The notes below the pieces were generated by a model that was given only the letters and a program-made list of their open reading frames with translations, made no database searches and had not been told where the DNA came from. From Niallia circulans (GTDB lineage: Bacteria > Bacillota > Bacilli > Bacillales > Cytobacillaceae), in contig NZ_RIBP01000004.1 of NCBI RefSeq assembly GCF_007273535.1, positions 2,270,001-2,334,000 of the forward strand: a stretch of 64,000 bases of DNA, written 5' to 3'. This document shows positions 55,870 through 64,000 of the stretch, piece by piece; within the stretch, counting starts at the first letter, position 1, and each line of letters starts with the position of its first letter. The translations under genes and the position numbers were made by a program.

Positions 55870-57322
55870 ACATCAACCGCTCATTTTTGAAAACAGCACA
55901 CCTGGACGAATCGGCTACAGTCTGCCTGAAATGGATATTCCAGAGCTTGATGTTAGTGAGCTTATTCCTGCTGATTATATCCGCTCAGAACCTGCTAAGC
56001 TACCGGAAGTATCAGAATTGGACATTATGCGTCATTACACAGCATTGTCCAAACGAAATCATGGTTTAGATTCAGGTTTCTATCCACTCGGTTCATGTAC
56101 GATGAAATATAATCCAAAAATAAATGAAAATGTGGCAAGATTCAGCGGATTTGCCCATATTCATCCGTTGCAGGATGAAAGCTCTGTTCAGGGAGCTTTG
56201 GAGTTGATGTATGATCTTCAGCAGCATTTAATCGAAATTACAGGAATGGATGAAGTAACGCTGCAGCCTGCAGCAGGAGCGCATGGAGAATGGACTGGAT
56301 TGATGATGATCCGTGCCTTCCATGAAGCGAATGGGGATGTTAAACGGTCAAAAGTCATAGTGCCAGACTCTGCCCATGGTACAAATCCAGCTTCAGCGAC
56401 GGTAGCGGGATTTGAAACAATTACAGTCAAATCAGATGAAAAAGGTCTTGTGGATTTAGAAGATTTGCGCAGAGTGGTCGGTGCGGATACGGCAGCACTA
56501 ATGCTGACAAACCCGAACACACTTGGTCTTTTTGAAGAAAATATTTTGGAAATGGCGAAAATTGTTCATGATGCTGGCGGAAAATTATATTATGATGGTG
56601 CAAACTTAAATGCCGTTCTTTCCAAAGCAAGACCTGGCGATATGGGCTTTGATGTTGTCCATTTAAACCTTCATAAAACATTTACTGGCCCGCATGGAGG
56701 GGGTGGACCTGGTTCAGGTCCAGTCGGAGTTAAAGCAGATTTAATTCCGTATCTTCCAAAGCCGATTATAACAAAGTCTGGAGAGGAATATGTATTCGAT
56801 AATGACCGCCCATTATCGATTGGCAGGGTGAAGCCGTATTACGGAAACTTTGGAATTAATGTTCGTGCATATACGTACATTAGGTCAATGGGTCCAGATG
56901 GTTTGAAGGCAGTGACGGAAAATGCTGTTCTTAACGCCAATTATATGATGAGAAGTTTAGCTGAATATTATGATTTGCCTTTTGACAGACATTGTAAGCA
57001 TGAATTTGTATTAAGCGGCAGACGTCAAAAGAAATTAGGTGTGCGCACATTGGATATAGCGAAAAGGCTGCTAGACTTCGGCTACCACCCGCCGACAATC
57101 TACTTCCCGCTTAATGTAGAAGAGTGTATCATGATAGAGCCGACAGAAACAGAGTCGAAGGAAACGCTTGACCAATTTATTGATGCAATGATACAAATAG
57201 CGAAAGAAGCAGAGGAAACGCCAGAAATCGTGCAAGAGGCTCCACATACTACAGTAATCGGCCGTCTTGACGAAACGCTCGCTGCAAGAAAACCAGTTCT
57301 TCGCTATATGAAAGCGGACTAA
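55862..57322 (+). CDS. gcvPB: Glycine dehydrogenase (decarboxylating) subunit 2, GcvPB
   Basis: 486 residues. PLP-binding lysine in [18 protein letters not shown] (Lys272). Other conserved parts are [29 protein letters not shown] and [14 protein letters not shown] 55862 is behind GGAGGATTATC and overlaps the gcvPA stop by 8 bases. Confidence 0.97.
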   Translation: MHKHQPLIFENSTPGRIGYSLPEMDIPELDVSELIPADYIRSEPAKLPEVSELDIMRHYTALSKRNHGLDSGFYPLGSCTMKYNPKINENVARFSGFAHIHPLQDESSVQGALELMYDLQQHLIEITGMDEVTLQPAAGAHGEWTGLMMIRAFHEANGDVKRSKVIVPDSAHGTNPASATVAGFETITVKSDEKGLVDLEDLRRVVGADTAALMLTNPNTLGLFEENILEMAKIVHDAGGKLYYDGANLNAVLSKARPGDMGFDVVHLNLHKTFTGPHGGGGPGSGPVGVKADLIPYLPKPIITKSGEEYVFDNDRPLSIGRVKPYYGNFGINVRAYTYIRSMGPDGLKAVTENAVLNANYMMRSLAEYYDLPFDRHCKHEFVLSGRRQKKLGVRTLDIAKRLLDFGYHPPTIYFPLNVEECIMIEPTETESKETLDQFIDAMIQIAKEAEETPEIVQEAPHTTVIGRLDETLAARKPVLRYMKAD

Positions 57323-57329
57323 ACAGATG

Positions 57330-57358
57330 AACCCATTGCCTTAGCATTGGGTTTTTTT
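57330..57358 (+). terminator. Terminator of the gcv operon
   Basis: AACCCATTGC CTTA GCATTGGGTT (one internal mismatch) with seven Ts. Confidence 0.85.
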
Positions 57359-57425
57359 AATAATGGCTCCATTATATTTTAATAAGTAATGTTATATTCA
57401 AGCTAATGAAAAGAGAGGTTATACT

Positions 57426-58106
57426 TTGTTAGATTATATTTGGATTGATGACAAGACACCTATACTAAAACAACTTCCGAGCAAATTCAAATCCGCAGCC
57501 ATATTACTTCACCCTTTTATCCAAATGCCTTCAGGGTGGGAGGGAATGACGAAGCAAAACACTTGCCAACACGTCCATCCAAGTAATGAAGAGGTTTATA
57601 CTATTGCGAAGCCTCTTTCTTGGGGGGAAATAATGTCTTATAGCGGGCTAGAGTCATACAAAGCTGTTGCCTTAGCCTTGTTAACTACTATCTGTGCGTT
57701 AAGAAAAGAATATAAAAGAGAGGACTTGTCTTTTAAGTTAAATTCCAACCTGAAATCAGACATTTTTTATCCAACAGATGATAGTACTTCTGTATTTTTA
57801 TTAGCCAGTTTACAGAAAGTCCTAAGTTCAAAAGGTGCTAACAAGTTATATTATTTCGACCCAATTTTGGATAACAATGGGGAATTCAATTTAAATGAAA
57901 CTACGTCTTTAGATATAAGTAATCTATTGTATAAAGAGATAATTGTGACTGATGAAAATAGGGATTTCGCTTTTATGAGTTTGTATGAATCCTTTGCAAC
58001 CTTATTATTTGCGAAAGACAAAAATATAGAACATATTGTTCAATCAATGAATTGTGAAGCCATTGTATGTGACGAAACAACATTTATTAACTGGTATTCT
58101 AAATAA
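57426..58106 (+). CDS. DUF2711-like protein
   Basis: 226 residues, soluble. The N-terminus LDYIWIDDKTPILKQLP, then FKSAAILLHPFIQMPSGWEG and ALALLTTICALRKEYKRED, recall DUF2711 proteins of Bacillus; this is memory-based. The start is TTG 57426 behind GAGAGGTTATACT. The gene is visibly more AT-rich than its neighbours and interrupts the conserved gcvPB-yqhL order, which suggests later insertion. Function unknown. Confidence 0.65.
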   Translation: MLDYIWIDDKTPILKQLPSKFKSAAILLHPFIQMPSGWEGMTKQNTCQHVHPSNEEVYTIAKPLSWGEIMSYSGLESYKAVALALLTTICALRKEYKREDLSFKLNSNLKSDIFYPTDDSTSVFLLASLQKVLSSKGANKLYYFDPILDNNGEFNLNETTSLDISNLLYKEIIVTDENRDFAFMSLYESFATLLFAKDKNIEHIVQSMNCEAIVCDETTFINWYSK

Positions 58107-58165
58107 GGAACTTTTAACGTAGCTGTTTTCATTTCTATGAAAAACAACATGGTTTTAACAATAAA

Positions 58166-58191
58166 AAAGGACACTGTTTCAAGTGTCCTTT
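58166..58191. terminator. Terminator between the DUF2711-like gene and yqhL
   Basis: AAAGGACACT GTTTCA AGTGTCCTTT; the minus strand continues with TTTTATTG, so it mainly serves yqhL. Confidence 0.8.
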
Positions 58192-58201
58192 CGTTCATTC
58201 A

Positions 58202-58585
58202 TTAATTTTTTGTTTTAACTTTTCCAGACCATTTTTTGAAACCGCCTTGAAGCTGTGACATTTGTCTGTAGCCTTTGCGGTGTAAAAATTGAGCTGCTCT
58301 TCCACTTCTCATACCATTTTGGCAATATAAGTAGACAGGCTTGTCTGAACGGATTTCCCCTTTTCGCATTTTCAATTGGGAAAGAGGAATGTTTCTAGCT
58401 CCGAGAACGTGACCTGCACTGAATTCATTTGGTTCCCTAACGTCAATCAGCTGGGCTTTTCTGTAGCCTTGACGGAACTCCTCTTCTGAAATCGTCTTAA
58501 CTATCTTGCGTTGATAGAGATATACGATTATAGAATAGATAGCAAAAATTGCTACCGCGATTAATAGAGTATAAACTGCTTGCAA
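58202..58585 (-). CDS. yqhL: YqhL, membrane-anchored rhodanese-like protein
   Basis: 127 residues. Residues 3-24 are a membrane anchor (YTLLIAVAIFAIYSIIVYL). The rhodanese domain follows: LIDVREPNEFSAGHVLGARNIP, active-site loop YCQNGMRSGRA (Cys about 89), and the C-terminal LQGGFKKWSGK. A possible sulfurtransferase; in B. subtilis it is part of the same gcv-lipM neighbourhood. ATG 58585 follows AAAGGAGAAATGAAGATTGC. Confidence 0.9.
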   Translation of the reverse strand: MQAVYTLLIAVAIFAIYSIIVYLYQRKIVKTISEEEFRQGYRKAQLIDVREPNEFSAGHVLGARNIPLSQLKMRKGEIRSDKPVYLYCQNGMRSGRAAQFLHRKGYRQMSQLQGGFKKWSGKVKTKN

Positions 58586-58775
58586 TCTTCATTTCTCCTT
58601 TCGAATACACGATGCTCTACTTCTATTATATAAGTGAAACCTTATAGTAGTAAAGCAATAGTTTATCGGAATGCTGGCAAGTTTTTTTATATGCTTGTTC
58701 CTTTTCAAGCTTGTTCGTTTTTGATAGACTTATTCACGGATATATATACATATTTTAACGTAAAGAGGGTTCATG

Positions 58776-59612
58776 ATGACAAAAGAAACATGGAGATTTA
58801 TTGATACTGGTAACAGTTCCCCTTCTTTTAACATGGCATTGGATGAGGCGCTTTTAGATTGGCATTCGACAGGGGATTTTCCGCCAGTCATCCGTTTTTA
58901 TGGCTGGAATCCGGCAACATTATCGATTGGATATTTCCAAAAAGTAGAAAAAGAAATTGACATGGACGCTGTGAAGGAATTGAACTTAGGCTTTGTGAGG
59001 AGACCAACAGGAGGAAGAGGAGTGCTGCATGAGCATGAATTGACATATAGTGTCATTGTCTCAGAGGAGCATCCTGATATGCCGAAAACAGTGACGGAAG
59101 CTTATCGAGTTATTTCAGAAGGCATTCTGCAAGGTTTTCATTTACTTGGACTTGACGCCTATTTCTCAGTGCCGAAAACGGAGGCGCAAAAAGCTTCACT
59201 CAAAAACCCGCGGTCTGCTGTATGCTTTGATGCACCAAGCTGGTATGAGCTAGTTGTTGAAGGCAGAAAAGTAGCTGGAAGCGCTCAAACAAGACAAAAA
59301 GGAGTTATATTGCAGCATGGTTCCATCCTGTTGGATTTAGATGAAGACAAGCTGTTTCGTCTTTTCAAATATTCAAATGACAGAATTAAGGAAAAAATGC
59401 AGGCTGCTTTCAAGGAAAAAGCAGTTGCAATCAATGCAATAACGGATAAGCAGATTACGATTGACATGGCGAAAAAAGCGTTTAAAGAGGGTTTTGAACG
59501 TGGTCTTAATATTGAGCTTCAGGAATATGAGCTAAGCCCGCAGCAGCTTGAATATGTAGAAAAGCTTGCAAAAGATAGATATGAAAGTGATGAATGGAAT
59601 TTCAGAAGATAA
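58776..59612 (+). CDS. lipM: Octanoyl-[GcvH]:protein N-octanoyltransferase LipM
   Basis: Transfers octanoate from acyl carrier protein to the GcvH lipoyl domain, the first step of lipoate assembly in Bacillus. 278 residues. The catalytic Cys150 is in [10 protein letters not shown] and the conserved Lys165 in [31 protein letters not shown] is the substrate loop. ATG 58776 follows AAAGAGGG at 8 bases. It sits naturally beside the glycine cleavage genes, whose H protein it modifies. Confidence 0.95.
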   Translation: MTKETWRFIDTGNSSPSFNMALDEALLDWHSTGDFPPVIRFYGWNPATLSIGYFQKVEKEIDMDAVKELNLGFVRRPTGGRGVLHEHELTYSVIVSEEHPDMPKTVTEAYRVISEGILQGFHLLGLDAYFSVPKTEAQKASLKNPRSAVCFDAPSWYELVVEGRKVAGSAQTRQKGVILQHGSILLDLDEDKLFRLFKYSNDRIKEKMQAAFKEKAVAINAITDKQITIDMAKKAFKEGFERGLNIELQEYELSPQQLEYVEKLAKDRYESDEWNFRR

Positions 59613-59714
59613 TAAAGCGGTTTGGATGGGGGAAATTCCCTGTCCTCTTTTTTATATTTTGGCAAACATTATATATTATAGCCAGAAAAATAAAAGAGAG
59701 GGCGATTTGCCGAC

Positions 59715-60740
59715 ATGAAGCCATTTGTACCACAACTAGTTTATATAGAGCCGAAAGCATTGGAATATCCGCTAGGACGGGAATTAAAAGAAAAGTTTGA
59801 GAAAATGGGTGTGGAAATAAGAGAAACGACCTCACACAATCAGGTCAGAGGAATCCCTGGTGATACAGAATTACAGCAATACAGAGTCGCAAAATCCACT
59901 CTTGTGGTCGGCATAAGAAAAACGTTGAAGTTTGAAACCTCTAAACCTTCTGCAGAATATGCAATTCCATTAGCAACTGGCTGTATGGGACATTGCCACT
60001 ACTGTTATTTACAGACTACGCTTGGAAGCAAGCCGTATATAAGAACGTACGTCAATCTGGAAGAGATCTTCGACCAGGCACAAAAATATATGGATGAAAG
60101 AGGCGAACAAATAACAAGATTTGAAGCAGCCTGTACGTCCGATATTGTCGGTCTTGACCATTTGACTCATTCCTTAAAAAAGACAATCGAATATTTCGGA
60201 AAATCAGACAAAGGTCGTCTCCGGTTTGTAACAAAATACCATCATGTCGATCATTTGCTTGATGCAGAACATAATGGGCATACTCGATTCCGATTCAGTG
60301 TTAATTCCCGTTATGTAATAAAAAATTTCGAGCCAGGAACTTCCACCTTTGATGAACGGCTTGAAGCGGCAAGGAAGGTTGCTAATGCAGGCTATCCGCT
60401 CGGGTTTATTGTGGCACCAATCTACTTGCATGAAGATTGGAAGGAAGGATACTTCGAACTATTCCAAAGGCTGTCAGATAGCCTGCAAGGAGTTGATCTT
60501 TCCAATCTGACGTTTGAATTGATTCAGCACCGCTTTACAAAACCAGCTAAAAGAGTAATTGCCAAAAGGTACCCGAAGACAAAGCTTGAGATGAATGAGG
60601 AAAAACGAAAATATAAATGGGGCAGATACGGTATCGGAAAATACGTGTATCAAGACGACGAGGCAAAAGATTTGGAGAGTACAATCAGAGGATATGTAGC
60701 ACAGTTCTTCCCAGAAGCAGAGGTTGCTTACTTCACATAA
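59715..60740 (+). CDS. splB: Spore photoproduct lyase SplB
   Basis: A radical-SAM enzyme that reverses 5-thyminyl-5,6-dihydrothymine dimers during germination. The 341-residue protein has the [4Fe-4S] motif CMGHCHYCYL at Cys90, Cys94, Cys97 with Tyr98 following. The thiol H-donor is Cys140 in FEAACTSDIVG. No splA lies upstream; the gene sits alone between lipM and the Gly-rich small gene, where B. subtilis has mntR. AAAGAGAGGGCGATTTGCCGAC contains the ribosome binding site. Confidence 0.95.
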   Translation: MKPFVPQLVYIEPKALEYPLGRELKEKFEKMGVEIRETTSHNQVRGIPGDTELQQYRVAKSTLVVGIRKTLKFETSKPSAEYAIPLATGCMGHCHYCYLQTTLGSKPYIRTYVNLEEIFDQAQKYMDERGEQITRFEAACTSDIVGLDHLTHSLKKTIEYFGKSDKGRLRFVTKYHHVDHLLDAEHNGHTRFRFSVNSRYVIKNFEPGTSTFDERLEAARKVANAGYPLGFIVAPIYLHEDWKEGYFELFQRLSDSLQGVDLSNLTFELIQHRFTKPAKRVIAKRYPKTKLEMNEEKRKYKWGRYGIGKYVYQDDEAKDLESTIRGYVAQFFPEAEVAYFT

Positions 60741-60755
60741 GGTATATATATTTGC

Positions 60756-60782
60756 GGGCGCATAAACTAAGTTTATGCGCCC
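60756..60782. terminator. Bidirectional terminator after splB
   Basis: Perfect palindrome GGGCGCATAAAC TAA GTTTATGCGCCC between converging splB (+) and the Gly-rich ORF (-); the T-run is short on both sides. Confidence 0.75.
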
Positions 60783-60789
60783 CATTTCA

Positions 60790-60993
60790 TTAATAATAAT
60801 AGCCTCCGTACGGATAACCAAAGCCTCCATATGGAGGATAGCCATATCCACCGTATATTGCAGGACCAAGAAGTGCTCCTGTTGCAAGTCCGCCAAGTAC
60901 ACCAAGCCCAAATCCTGCTCCTCCGAATCCAGGTCTTCCATAACCAAAACCAGGTCTGCCAAATCCAATTGGTCTTCGCACATTATGATTCAT
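60790..60993 (-). CDS. Gly/Tyr-rich small protein (spore-coat-like composition)
   Basis: 67 residues: MNHNVRRPIGFGRPGFGYGR, repeated PGFG motifs, a short hydrophobic Gly-rich core (LGVLGGLATGALLGPAIYG), and a tail of repeated YGG/YPP (GYPPYGGFGYPYGGYYY). Composition resembles small spore coat or morphogenetic proteins, by inference only. ATG 60993 is behind GCAGGAGGTAAGCATC; the frame to 61011 lacks a better site. Confidence 0.65.
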   Translation of the reverse strand: MNHNVRRPIGFGRPGFGYGRPGFGGAGFGLGVLGGLATGALLGPAIYGGYGYPPYGGFGYPYGGYYY

Positions 60994-61193
60994 GATGCTT
61001 ACCTCCTGCATTTTCTCTTCTGTTCGTCATAATATATGTACAGCAGTCTACCTGCGATTGGATGAACGTCCCGACTGTAAAAAAATCAATGGTGTGTTGT
61101 GGATTTATTAAATAAATGGCTTGCCTGCTGTACTATTTTTCTGATTTGAGGATTAAAGTGTATCAATGCTGCAATAAAAGGGGAGAAGGCATT

Positions 61194-62078
61194 ATGCACA
61201 TAGATGGCGTGTTTTCAGGAGGAGGCATAAAAGGTCTTGCCTTAATAGGGGCATATGAAGTGTTGGAGGAAAAGGGGTTTAAATTTGAGAGAGTAGCAGG
61301 GACAAGTGCTGGTTCCATTGTGGCTGCATTTGTGGCGGCTAAGTATACTGGTAATGAAATAGCCGGGATGCTCGAGCAGCTTGACCTGTCCACTTTATTG
61401 GACGAAAGAAAGCTTCTCATCCCTTTTCCTTTTGCGAAGTGGCTGTTTTTGTATTGGCGACTTGGTTTATATAAAGGCATTGCCTTAGAGAAATGGCTGG
61501 AGGCAAAGCTGGCAGATAAGGGAATCAGGACATTTTCAGACTTACCGAAAGATTCCTTAAGAGTCATTGCCTCTGATATTACAAATGGAGTCATGTTAGT
61601 GCTTCCAGATGATCTGCCTAAATACGGGATAGACCCGGCCAGTTTCTCTGTCGCAAAAGCGATAAGAATGAGCTGCAGTTTGCCGTTCTTTTTTGAACCT
61701 GTAGCCCTTGGCACAAAGCAAAATAAAAGCATTATTGTGGATGGAGGAGTTCTCAGTAATTTTCCAATGTGGCTGTTTGACAAAGAAAATGTTAAGAAGA
61801 TAAGGCCAGTAATTGGCATAAGGCTTAGCCATAAGCAGTCAGAACACCCGAAACATATGATCAAAAATGCCTTTCATTTGTTTGGAGCAATGTTTGAGAC
61901 AATGAAGGATGCACATGATTCCAGATATATTTCCAGAAAGCACGAAAAAAATATTATCTTTATCCCTTCAGAAGGAGTCATGACGACAGAATTTACTTTA
62001 ACGAAAGAAAAACAAGAAGAAATCATCCAGTTTGGAAGGGATTATGCGAAGAAATTCCTGCGAACATGGACGTACTAA
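61194..62078 (+). CDS. yqhO: Patatin-like phospholipase YqhO
   Basis: 294 residues. The oxyanion motif is GVFSGGGIKGLALIGA, the nucleophile GTSAGS (Ser38) and the catalytic Asp IIVDGGVLSNFP (Asp183): a Ser-Asp dyad lipid acyl hydrolase. No signal peptide, so it probably acts on cytoplasmic or membrane lipids. ATG 61194 is behind AAAGGGGAGAAGGCATT; the longer frame from 61116 is an upstream extension. Conserved between mntR and yqhP in B. subtilis. Confidence 0.92.
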   Translation: MHIDGVFSGGGIKGLALIGAYEVLEEKGFKFERVAGTSAGSIVAAFVAAKYTGNEIAGMLEQLDLSTLLDERKLLIPFPFAKWLFLYWRLGLYKGIALEKWLEAKLADKGIRTFSDLPKDSLRVIASDITNGVMLVLPDDLPKYGIDPASFSVAKAIRMSCSLPFFFEPVALGTKQNKSIIVDGGVLSNFPMWLFDKENVKKIRPVIGIRLSHKQSEHPKHMIKNAFHLFGAMFETMKDAHDSRYISRKHEKNIIFIPSEGVMTTEFTLTKEKQEEIIQFGRDYAKKFLRTWTY

Positions 62079-62124
62079 AAAAAAAAACCGAGCCTGCTCA
62101 TTGGAGAAGGTCGATTTTTTTTTA
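62079..62124. terminator. Imperfect terminator after yqhO
   Basis: A run of A followed by CCGAGCC pairs imperfectly with GGTCGATTTTTTTT across a 15-base loop. Confidence 0.6.
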
Positions 62125-62203
62125 CGGCACTTGGCTTATTTTGAAATTAGAAGCATTTATATTAGGCAAAAAGGATGCAGGGATTTGCCTTCTTTAAAAC
62201 AGG

Positions 62204-62581
62204 TCAAAATGTTGCCCGGTTTTTCTTTTTGCTCTTTTTTCCTTCGATAACAGTCAAGTGTGCACTGCTTGCGCTTCTTTTTTTGCCCTTGAAGGTTGCT
62301 GTTTTTACTTGCGCACCTTGTTTAGGCAATATTTTTCCTTTTGTGTGCTGTTGTCTTTTCTTTGATCTTTTTGCCGCTTTAACAAAAGCTTTTTGCTCTT
62401 TTCTTTCAGGGCTAGCTTTGGAAAATCGTCTAACAATAAACCAGATGAGCAGTCCAATAACAACTAATGAAAGTATGTTTTGCATAAACCCAACAGGATT
62501 GGAAACGACAGATGATACTAATCCTATTAAAGCGAATAAGCAGACAATCCCAATAACAAGAAAAGGAATTCGATTCTTCAA
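62204..62581 (-). CDS. yqhP: YqhP, SA1362-like membrane protein
   Basis: 125 residues. Two membrane segments (IPFLVIGIVCLFALIGLVSS and ILSLVVIGLLIWFIV) are followed by a strongly basic C-terminal half (KAAKRSKKRQQHTKGK, GKKSKKKNR). The ATG frame to 62614 has no ribosome binding site, but GGGAGGTGGCTTTTC lies just before TTG 62581, which I chose. Function unknown. Confidence 0.8.
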   Translation of the reverse strand: MKNRIPFLVIGIVCLFALIGLVSSVVSNPVGFMQNILSLVVIGLLIWFIVRRFSKASPERKEQKAFVKAAKRSKKRQQHTKGKILPKQGAQVKTATFKGKKRSASSAHLTVIEGKKSKKKNRATF

Positions 62582-62746
62582 GAAAAGCCACCTCCCTAAA
62601 AGCATGATGAGCATTTTTTACAACTTTTAAACTTCTATTAAAAAAAGTTTATTCACATCATTTAATTTTGTTGCTTTAATGAAGCGCTAAACAAAAGATT
62701 TTTTTAAAAGCCTTACATTAAGCTATATCCCCGAATTTTAAGGATG

Positions 62747-63685
62747 TTAATCTGCTGCAAGAATGGCTTTTTCCGATTCTTCTTCTCTGCGCTTTAATTC
62801 CTTAAAGGAATAGATGGCTACTTCCACCTGATCGTCAGTCGGCTCTTTTGTTGTTAAAAGCTGCAGCCAAAGACCTGGCAAGCCTAAATATTTCAATACA
62901 GGAATATTGCGCAGTTTATTAGTTAATTGAAGTACTTCAAACGAAATACCAAGGACAACAGGAATTAACGCAATCCTGCTTAATATCCGTTCTATAAAGG
63001 AGTCTGTTGGGAAAAGTAAATAAAGAAATAAACCAACAAACACTGTAAATAATATAAAGCTGCTTCCACAACGATAATGAAGTCTTGACTGTGCTTGCAC
63101 ATTTTCGACCGTAATTTCTTTGCCGTTTTCAAATGCATTTATGACTTTATGCTCTGCTCCATGGTATTGAAATACGCGTTTAATGAGAGGAGTCAGAGAG
63201 ACAAAGTAAATATAACCAAGTAAAAGAAGAAGCTTGAAGAAGCTTTCAAGTAATATTTGAGCAACGTGTCCGCTGATAACAGGCTTGAAAAATTCCGCTA
63301 AAAAGGCTGGTACTAATGTGAAGATGAATTTACCAAACAGGAAGGAAAGGATTCCAATTGCTGCAACTCCTAAAATCATCGTCATTTTGGAGGGTTCTTT
63401 TTCTTCTAACTTTACGTCTTCACTTGGGTCGACATCATAGCGATCTGTTGAGAAGTTTAGATGCTTTGTCCCATTCCCGCTCGATTCAATAATAGCGACA
63501 ATCCCTCTAATGAAGGGGATTTTTTTTAGTTTGGTCAGCTTCGGGTTATGTTTTCTCGGCAAATGAAAATAATCAATGGATTGATCCTTGCGCCTTATTG
63601 CAGTCACGTAATGATTTTTGCCGCCAAACATGACGCCCTCAACTACTGCCTGTCCTCCGAATACTGGTTTTTGCTCATTTGACAT
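62747..63685 (-). CDS. yqhQ: YqhQ, DUF1385 membrane protein
   Basis: 312 residues, DUF1385. N-terminal GGQAVVEGVMFGGKNHYVTAI, then HGAEHKVINAFENG and RLHYRCGSSFILFTVF with conserved His/Glu/Cys in or near membrane segments; about five membrane segments. The family is implicated in a metal-dependent membrane activity but lacks a defined role. Start ATG 63685 is behind GAGGTTGGTGTAAATATTC. Confidence 0.9.
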   Translation of the reverse strand: MSNEQKPVFGGQAVVEGVMFGGKNHYVTAIRRKDQSIDYFHLPRKHNPKLTKLKKIPFIRGIVAIIESSGNGTKHLNFSTDRYDVDPSEDVKLEEKEPSKMTMILGVAAIGILSFLFGKFIFTLVPAFLAEFFKPVISGHVAQILLESFFKLLLLLGYIYFVSLTPLIKRVFQYHGAEHKVINAFENGKEITVENVQAQSRLHYRCGSSFILFTVFVGLFLYLLFPTDSFIERILSRIALIPVVLGISFEVLQLTNKLRNIPVLKYLGLPGLWLQLLTTKEPTDDQVEVAIYSFKELKRREEESEKAILAAD

Positions 63686-63901
63686 GAATATTTACACCAA
63701 CCTCAGGTTAAATTAGGGTGGAAAAGCAAATGCTTAATTGTTTTCTCTGTTGGATGGATATGTTGTTCCATCACTATAAATTCCCCTATTTACATATTAC
63801 TAAAAATTTAGAGAAACAACTAGCCTAACGAATTTTAAGTAATTTATAGGTCTTATTACAGAGAAGAAAGCTAAAATATTCATAGCAGGAGGCATATGGA
63901 A

Positions 63902-64000
63902 ATGACAAAGGAAAACGAAGCGGAAAATCACAGTGGAATAGCAAAAGAGCCATCCATGCATTTCATTACACTTGTTATATGGACAGGGCTATTTGGGGGA
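63902..64000 (+). CDS. yqhR: YqhR membrane protein (5' part)
   Basis: The first 33 codons only, cut by the window edge. A hydrophilic start (MTKENEAENHSG) is followed by MHFITLVIWTGLFGG, the start of a membrane segment, as in YqhR. GCAGGAGGCAT is 9 bases before ATG 63902; ATG 63896 is too close. In B. subtilis yqhR follows yqhQ in the same place. Confidence 0.72.
   Translation, partial: MTKENEAENHSGIAKEPSMHFITLVIWTGLFGG

Overview
The window is a chromosomal segment of a low-GC, endospore-forming member of the Bacillaceae. Gene order follows the yqfL-sigA-zur-ispG-sodA-pbpA-glcK-comG-gcv-yqhR region of Bacillus subtilis almost gene for gene. Typical Bacillus ribosome binding sites, a glycine riboswitch ahead of gcvT, spore photoproduct lyase, and YjcZ-type and YqfQ-type proteins fit this. 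The genus cannot be fixed from the sequence alone; a Niallia- or Cytobacillus-like lineage is a guess. I see no insertion sequence, prophage, CRISPR array or replication origin.

Layout. 1-7341 (+): end of ccpN, yqfL, then the macromolecular synthesis cluster yqxD-dnaG-sigA, a small membrane protein, and trmK-yqfO. 7384-15087: ispH and yqfQ (-), cshB and nfo (+), a small membrane protein and a two-gene metal-permease-like unit (-), yqfT (-) and zur (+) with a candidate Zur operator. 15092-20009: yqfW, yqfX and a beta-glucoside PTS/6-phospho-beta-glucosidase pair controlled by a cre site and an RNA antiterminator. 20020-25250: ispG, yqfZ, yqgB, yqgC, an Fnr-type oxygen sensor and sodA. 25323-32089: an MFS transporter, two tandem class B penicillin-binding proteins, and yqzC/yqzD.

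32200-36254: an accessory block with a possibly frameshifted small membrane ORF and a DUF4912 / degenerate-GH57-GT4 fusion / unknown-protein operon. 36323-44310: rpmG, yqgN, a DUF92 protein, yqgO, yqgQ-glcK, yqgT, yqgU, yqgV, yqgX. 44349-50136: a SufR-like regulator, tRNA-Gln, two small sporulation-type genes, and the comGA-GG competence pseudopilus operon with yqzE. 50176-57358: yqhG-yqhH (-), then the glycine riboswitch and gcvT-gcvPA-gcvPB. 57426-64000: a DUF2711-like gene, yqhL, lipM, splB, a Gly/Tyr-rich small protein, yqhO, yqhP, yqhQ and the start of yqhR.

Compared with my memory of B. subtilis, these are missing from their usual places: cccA, the zinc-uptake genes beside zur, the pst phosphate operon after pbpA, the LtaS-like yqgS, mgsR, and mntR between lipM and yqhO. 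Replacements sit in several of those slots. Nothing here looks like a wholly new system. The best leads are the zur operator with the neighbouring His-rich permease pair, the inactivated-GH57/GT4 fusion operon, the tandem PBPs, the Fnr-sodA neighbourhood, the antitermination leader without a local antiterminator gene, and the poly-A frameshift ORF.
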